A stretch of DNA of 18,164 bases from Perkinsus olseni (lineage: Eukaryota > Perkinsozoa > Perkinsida > Perkinsidae): positions 1 to 18,164 of the forward strand of contig JABANP010000771.1 in NCBI GenBank assembly GCA_013115135.1. Direction: 5' to 3'. The position numbers and the translations under genes were made by a program. Within the stretch, counting starts at the first letter, position 1. The number at the start of each line of letters is the position of its first letter. Below the pieces are notes generated by a model that made no database searches, was not told the DNA's origin, and was given only the letters and a program-made list of their open reading frames with translations. Below are positions 15,198 to 18,164 of the stretch, in pieces.

Positions 15198-15401
15198 CCT
15201 AGTGGGAGGCACCCATCGTGCAGAAGCATCCCCATAGTGGGCCACTACTGAGTTACTATTAGACCTTTCAAAACGCACTCGAGCTGCAGAGAACTTCATC
15301 GCGTTTGTTCGTAGTCTTCCGTGCCCCGGAACGGGGCAGAGGATCCGGTGACACCGGCGCGATGGCTTGATGCTATTAGTACGATCGCAGAGGTCTTACA
15401 G
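15198..15401 (-). pseudogene. Exon-like block E, unit C copy (donor lost)
   Basis: Aligns with block E of unit D (CATCGTGCAGAAGCAT against CACCGTGCCCGAGCAT, and GTTCGTAGTCTTCCGTGCCC against CTTCGTAGCCTTCCCTACTC). The donor word ACTCAC (GTGAGT on the minus strand) has become GCACCCAT, so splicing there is not expected. Diverged and probably non-functional. Confidence 0.35.
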
Positions 15402-15745
15402 GATTGCAGGCTGTTTGCCGCTATTTAGCGATACTTGTTAGGTCAAAGTGTGCGAACAAAAGAGGAGCACTTATTCTGATGATAGTATCGCACCGCACAA
15501 CCTGGGTGGACAGGTCACCTGTCCCGTGAATGGACTGCCCTCCGCCCCCGTTGCCTCTGATGACTGTACCGGTGAGATGCTGCGTGCAGCTACGGGTGTT
15601 CTCTGCCGCTCTCTGCTGAGACAACAATGCTTCGTTTGCCCCCTAACGCCGCGGACTCCGCGTTGCGGAGTGCGGCTGCGAGAGTTTTCACGGCGGCCCC
15701 ATTGCATGGAGCCTTTCAAGTTGGAGAAAGGCCTGCCAAGGTTCA
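15402..15745. repeat. Repeat R2, unit D copy
   Basis: The longest version of R2: CAGGCTGTTTG at the left, CCGTGAATGG in the middle, GGTTCATGCTC at the right. It lies about 2.4 kb after the unit C copy and so sets the tandem period. Two minus-strand frames show partial conservation with the other copies; neither is convincingly coding. Confidence 0.7.
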
Positions 15746-16390
15746 TGCTCAGTAGCGAGGCACAAGAGCCTTCGAACCAAATACTTCAATGCTTAGCTCA
15801 GCACTAAGGTAGTGACGATAGATGAGACCTAGTCTAACTTACAAGCTCCTTCATATGGCCCGAGGTGGAAAGTGATTACGTCTCTCAGGCCAAGTCCTAG
15901 GTTGCTCCCAGGTAAGGATGGGTGGCGGGGGGGGGCGGTACATGACCAGCGGTTAACGACCATGGGCAGTTACCGTTGTAGCCGGGCTACTTGGCTGATC
16001 CAGTACGATAACATTTTCTACTTCTTCTCGTCTCGCACTCCCAATTTTGAAACACCGCGAACCGACTTAGCGTTGCAAAGTCGAGATTGCCCGAGGGCGG
16101 CGCTACGCTTTTCCACAAAGAGCGTCTGCTTCTCTTGATTATCCAAGCTCTCGCTTATCGACTAAACACAAAGAAGGAGGTCCATGGTAACTCTTGTAAA
16201 AAAACCGTAAAAAAATAGTGAAATTGTTTATATCGAAATGTGTTTTGTGCTGACGAACTAGACTGCCCCGTTGACTGGCCCGGATAGGAGGCACCCAGCA
16301 TGCACCTCAGATTACAGGTGCAGCACCTGTAACCATCGTTACCATGGCATCCTTCACGGGTCTGAGCAGAAATAATAAGATGGGCTCGCC
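15746..16390. repeat. 3' flank of protease unit D
   Basis: Homologue of 2127-2644 and 13231-13719. It contains a run of G near 15927-15936, the AT-rich ATTGTTTATATCG block and the palindrome at 16312-16332. No gene is seen. Confidence 0.75.
16312..16332. repeat. Conserved 10-bp palindrome, protease 3' flank (unit D)
   Basis: Identical to 2594-2614; about 60 bp downstream of the protease stop here, because the intervening sequence is longer. Confidence 0.85.
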
Positions 16391-17494
16391 TTATGGTTTC
16401 ACTCTTGCAATACCAATCTGCTTCTTGTCAAAGTCGAACGAAATATAGTACCCCGGAACGACATTTTGACCGATTCTCCAGAAGCCTTCAGTGTCTCCGA
16501 AGAAGAGCAAAGTGCATACGATTCCACGCGTGTTTTGCTTTTCTTCGGCATATTTCTCGGGCGGGACCTCCATGGAGACTTTTCTACCCACCCCCTCAAA
16601 CGACAGCTCTATTGTCGGGAGATAACCCCTGTCCGCGCAGTCGATCTGATATTCACTCCCGCTGAGCCTAATATCAATGGGCTTCTCGACTTCGGCTTTG
16701 ATGAGAGTGATGAGATCTTCCCTAGCCTTAGCTGGCATGTATATGCCGTTGGTGCCGGTGTCCAAAATGGCATGCAGACCAGCTTGTCTCCTGGAAGCCC
16801 CAGCGACGTAGACGGCGAGCAAGTGAAGCATCCAATGACCTGCGCCGACCACAGGCATGGAGGCTAGTGGCCCAATGAACTTGTCCGGGTCCACTCCTCC
16901 CAGAAGCACCTCTCCGCGAGCAAGATAACCAGGCCCGAGATAGAGGGAAAAGCTGCGGCTCTTGATGTATCCCGAAGGATCTTTTACCAGCTGATCGATC
17001 AGTGACCAATGAAGAGAGCGGTCCTGCGAGAAGCCGAGCCCCAAGACGGAGGATGGGACGGCCGGCTCAGGCCCAAAAGTGAACGCCACCTCTGAGGCGA
17101 ATGAGACCATCGGCGAATCCTGCTCGGATATGTCAAATGAGGCTTCAGTTGACACTAGTACTACAATTGAACCGTCCCTCAAGGTAATCTCGGTTGGAGG
17201 GGGCACATGTTTACAGTCGTCCTTTAAGTAACAATGCAAGCATCCGAAAACGCTCATGCGGCAAATTTCGGTAGAAAAGTAGGGCGCCGAGATAAAGTAC
17301 ATGAGAGGCGTTTCGGTGTTCACCAATGCACCAAGGCTTTGATTGTTAACAGAAAGTTTGGCGAACAACCCGTAACGCGGGAATACGGGATCGACAATCT
17401 GTCGGCGCATACGAAGCCTGATTAGGGGTACAGCTCGGGCATAGAGTAGAATGATTGAGGAGATTGCCCATAGCAGCTGCATTGATGCTAACAT
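16391..17494 (-). CDS. Pepsin-like (A1) secreted protein lacking the first catalytic Asp, copy D
   Basis: An intact frame of 367 residues from the Met shared with A, B and C (codon 17492-17494). The frame is open 29 codons further up, but that extension is not conserved and would bury the signal peptide. Signal-like start MLASMQLLWAISSIILLYA; first active-site region LGALVNTETPLMYFIS with Asn for the catalytic Asp and Glu for the Gly; a Cys cluster C-x6-C-x2-C-x5-C (CRMSVFGCLHCYLKDDC); VPSSVLGLGF; GEVLLGGVDPDKFIGPL; a normal second site AILDTGTNGIYM; and the C-terminal ISFDFDKKQIGIARV. Probably secreted and not a conventional protease. Its C-terminal third is almost identical to pseudogene C. 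Confidence 0.87.
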   Translation of the reverse strand: MLASMQLLWAISSIILLYARAVPLIRLRMRRQIVDPVFPRYGLFAKLSVNNQSLGALVNTETPLMYFISAPYFSTEICRMSVFGCLHCYLKDDCKHVPPPTEITLRDGSIVVLVSTEASFDISEQDSPMVSFASEVAFTFGPEPAVPSSVLGLGFSQDRSLHWSLIDQLVKDPSGYIKSRSFSLYLGPGYLARGEVLLGGVDPDKFIGPLASMPVVGAGHWMLHLLAVYVAGASRRQAGLHAILDTGTNGIYMPAKAREDLITLIKAEVEKPIDIRLSGSEYQIDCADRGYLPTIELSFEGVGRKVSMEVPPEKYAEEKQNTRGIVCTLLFFGDTEGFWRIGQNVVPGYYISFDFDKKQIGIARVKP

Positions 17495-17868
17495 GAGGGA
17501 GAAAAAGTTGCCTGACGATAAGCTCCCATCCTCATGTGTCGCACGTGCGACGGAAAAGATTATAGCCAACTGCTCGGCCACTGCGGGAAATGCAGGATTT
17601 ACGTGTCGCTAGCTCCGTCACTGTCGGAGGGACAATGACCACGGAGCTGCTGGTTATCCTCATCGGCGGCCCTGCCAACCCGTGGCCTACCTCGCACCCT
17701 CCATCCAGTCTGCATTCTGGTTGTAATAGGGCATGCATTTATTAGTCTGGTTAGTGCTTCCTTTTACCCTCCGGGGAGAGTTACCCCCGCAATGTAGACA
17801 ACGGCGGACGTACAGGCGCCGACGTGACCTGGGAGATCCAGGCCCGCTCGAGGCGCTCCATTGGCTCG
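17495..17868. promoter_or_regulatory. Conserved 5' flank of protease copy D
   Basis: Homologue of the A, B and C flanks. CACGTG is at 17542-17547, again 48 nt from the start codon. The block ends GGCGCTCCATTGG before block E. Confidence 0.5.
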
Positions 17869-17885
17869 TAGCTCGAGGTACTCAC

Positions 17886-18096
17886 CGTGCCCGAGCATAC
17901 CCACCCATGATCCACAATTAGAGCTTTCAGAAATGTAGCCGAGCCTCGGGGAACCATACCGCATTTCTTCGTAGCCTTCCCTACTCCAGAACGGGACCGA
18001 GGATCTGATGGCACCTGTACTGTCCCATTCAGTCGTGTGTGACACACCCTTGTCCCTCAACTTGAGGTCTTCCCTAGCTGTTGTATTCCTGCCTAT
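17886..18096 (-). CDS. Partial exon of an unknown gene (block E), unit D copy
   Basis: An open minus-strand stretch, bounded upstream by a stop (18097-18099), that ends in CACG|GTGAGT, a good splice-donor match at 17880-17885. The text includes VPFWSREGYEEMRYGSPRLG and YISESSNCGSWVGM. I do not recognise it. The same block, damaged, follows the 5' flank in units B and C. If spliced, the next exon downstream on this strand could lie in the protease leader, but no acceptor is assigned. It may equally be a remnant. Confidence 0.35.
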
Positions 18097-18164
18097 CTAC
18101 TCTTCCCTATCCCATCCATTGTCGGGTCATTATACTACACACAGGCACTGTGCCGGAGCGGAGG
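18097..18164. other. Window end
   Basis: Short stretch beyond block E; no feature recognised. Confidence 0.3.

Noticed and set aside
15651..15672. Small inverted repeat in R2 (ACTCCGC...GCGGAGT)
   Set aside because: 7-bp arms only; sister copy C has a related unpaired version, and it does not match the zigzag architecture.
15927..15936. Run of G in the unit D 3' flank
   Set aside because: A single homopolymer; no repeated G-tracts that would make a quadruplex, and such runs are prone to sequencing error.
16466..16867. Plus-strand frames over the protease genes (also 13795-14106 and 2807-3115)
   Set aside because: They are conserved only because the minus-strand protease is. There is no independent start or domain.
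17495..17581. N-terminal extension of protease D by 29 residues
   Set aside because: The other copies do not share a long upstream open frame, and the extension would place the signal peptide internally. The conserved Met at 17494 is preferred.
1..18164. CRISPR array, operon, rRNA or spliced-leader RNA gene
   Set aside because: No regularly spaced repeats, no bacterial gene layout and no rRNA segments were seen, and I found no match to the spliced-leader sequence I would expect in a Perkinsus-like organism.

Overview
This looks like nuclear DNA of a unicellular eukaryote. It has a eukaryotic initiator tRNA with a Pol III T-run, splice-like GTGAGT/GTAGGT donors, an LTR retrotransposon, degenerate retroelement remains and a tandem family of secreted pepsin-like (A1) proteins. 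My best guess is a Perkinsus-like alveolate. That is inference from the expanded A1 proteases, short introns and retroelement load; no taxonomic marker gene is present.

Layout. 1-2126: decayed gag/retropepsin remains of a first retroelement, with dense short palindromes. 2127-4124: unit A of a segmental repeat, holding an intact aspartyl-protease-like gene on the minus strand. 4121-4953: two copies of a ~130 bp direct repeat around a ~575 bp insert. 4972-5763 and 10746-10930: unit B, a rearranged copy split by a complete, recent LTR retrotransposon (5764-10745; 196/195 bp LTRs, 5 bp target duplication). 10931-12985: a non-repeat insert with an initiator tRNA-Met gene and exons of a coiled-coil protein. 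12985-15400: unit C, whose protease copy is a frameshifted pseudogene. 15402-18164: unit D, with a second intact protease-like gene.

Each full unit reads, on the plus strand: repeat R2, protease 3' flank, protease gene (minus), conserved 5' flank, then an exon-like block (minus) with a splice-donor-like end. The proteases keep the second catalytic DTG but have lost the first catalytic Asp (His or Asn instead) in all three copies that cover the site, so the family is probably non-proteolytic or unusual.

The clearest functional signal is in the retrotransposon. At the gag/pol junction there is an in-phase -1 slippery heptamer, a 5-nt spacer, a perfect 8-bp stem and a possible second pseudoknot stem. 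The most unusual mutational signal is a set of short inverted 'zigzag' insertions. Two have the same 14-nt architecture at unrelated positions and show up by comparing the repeat units.
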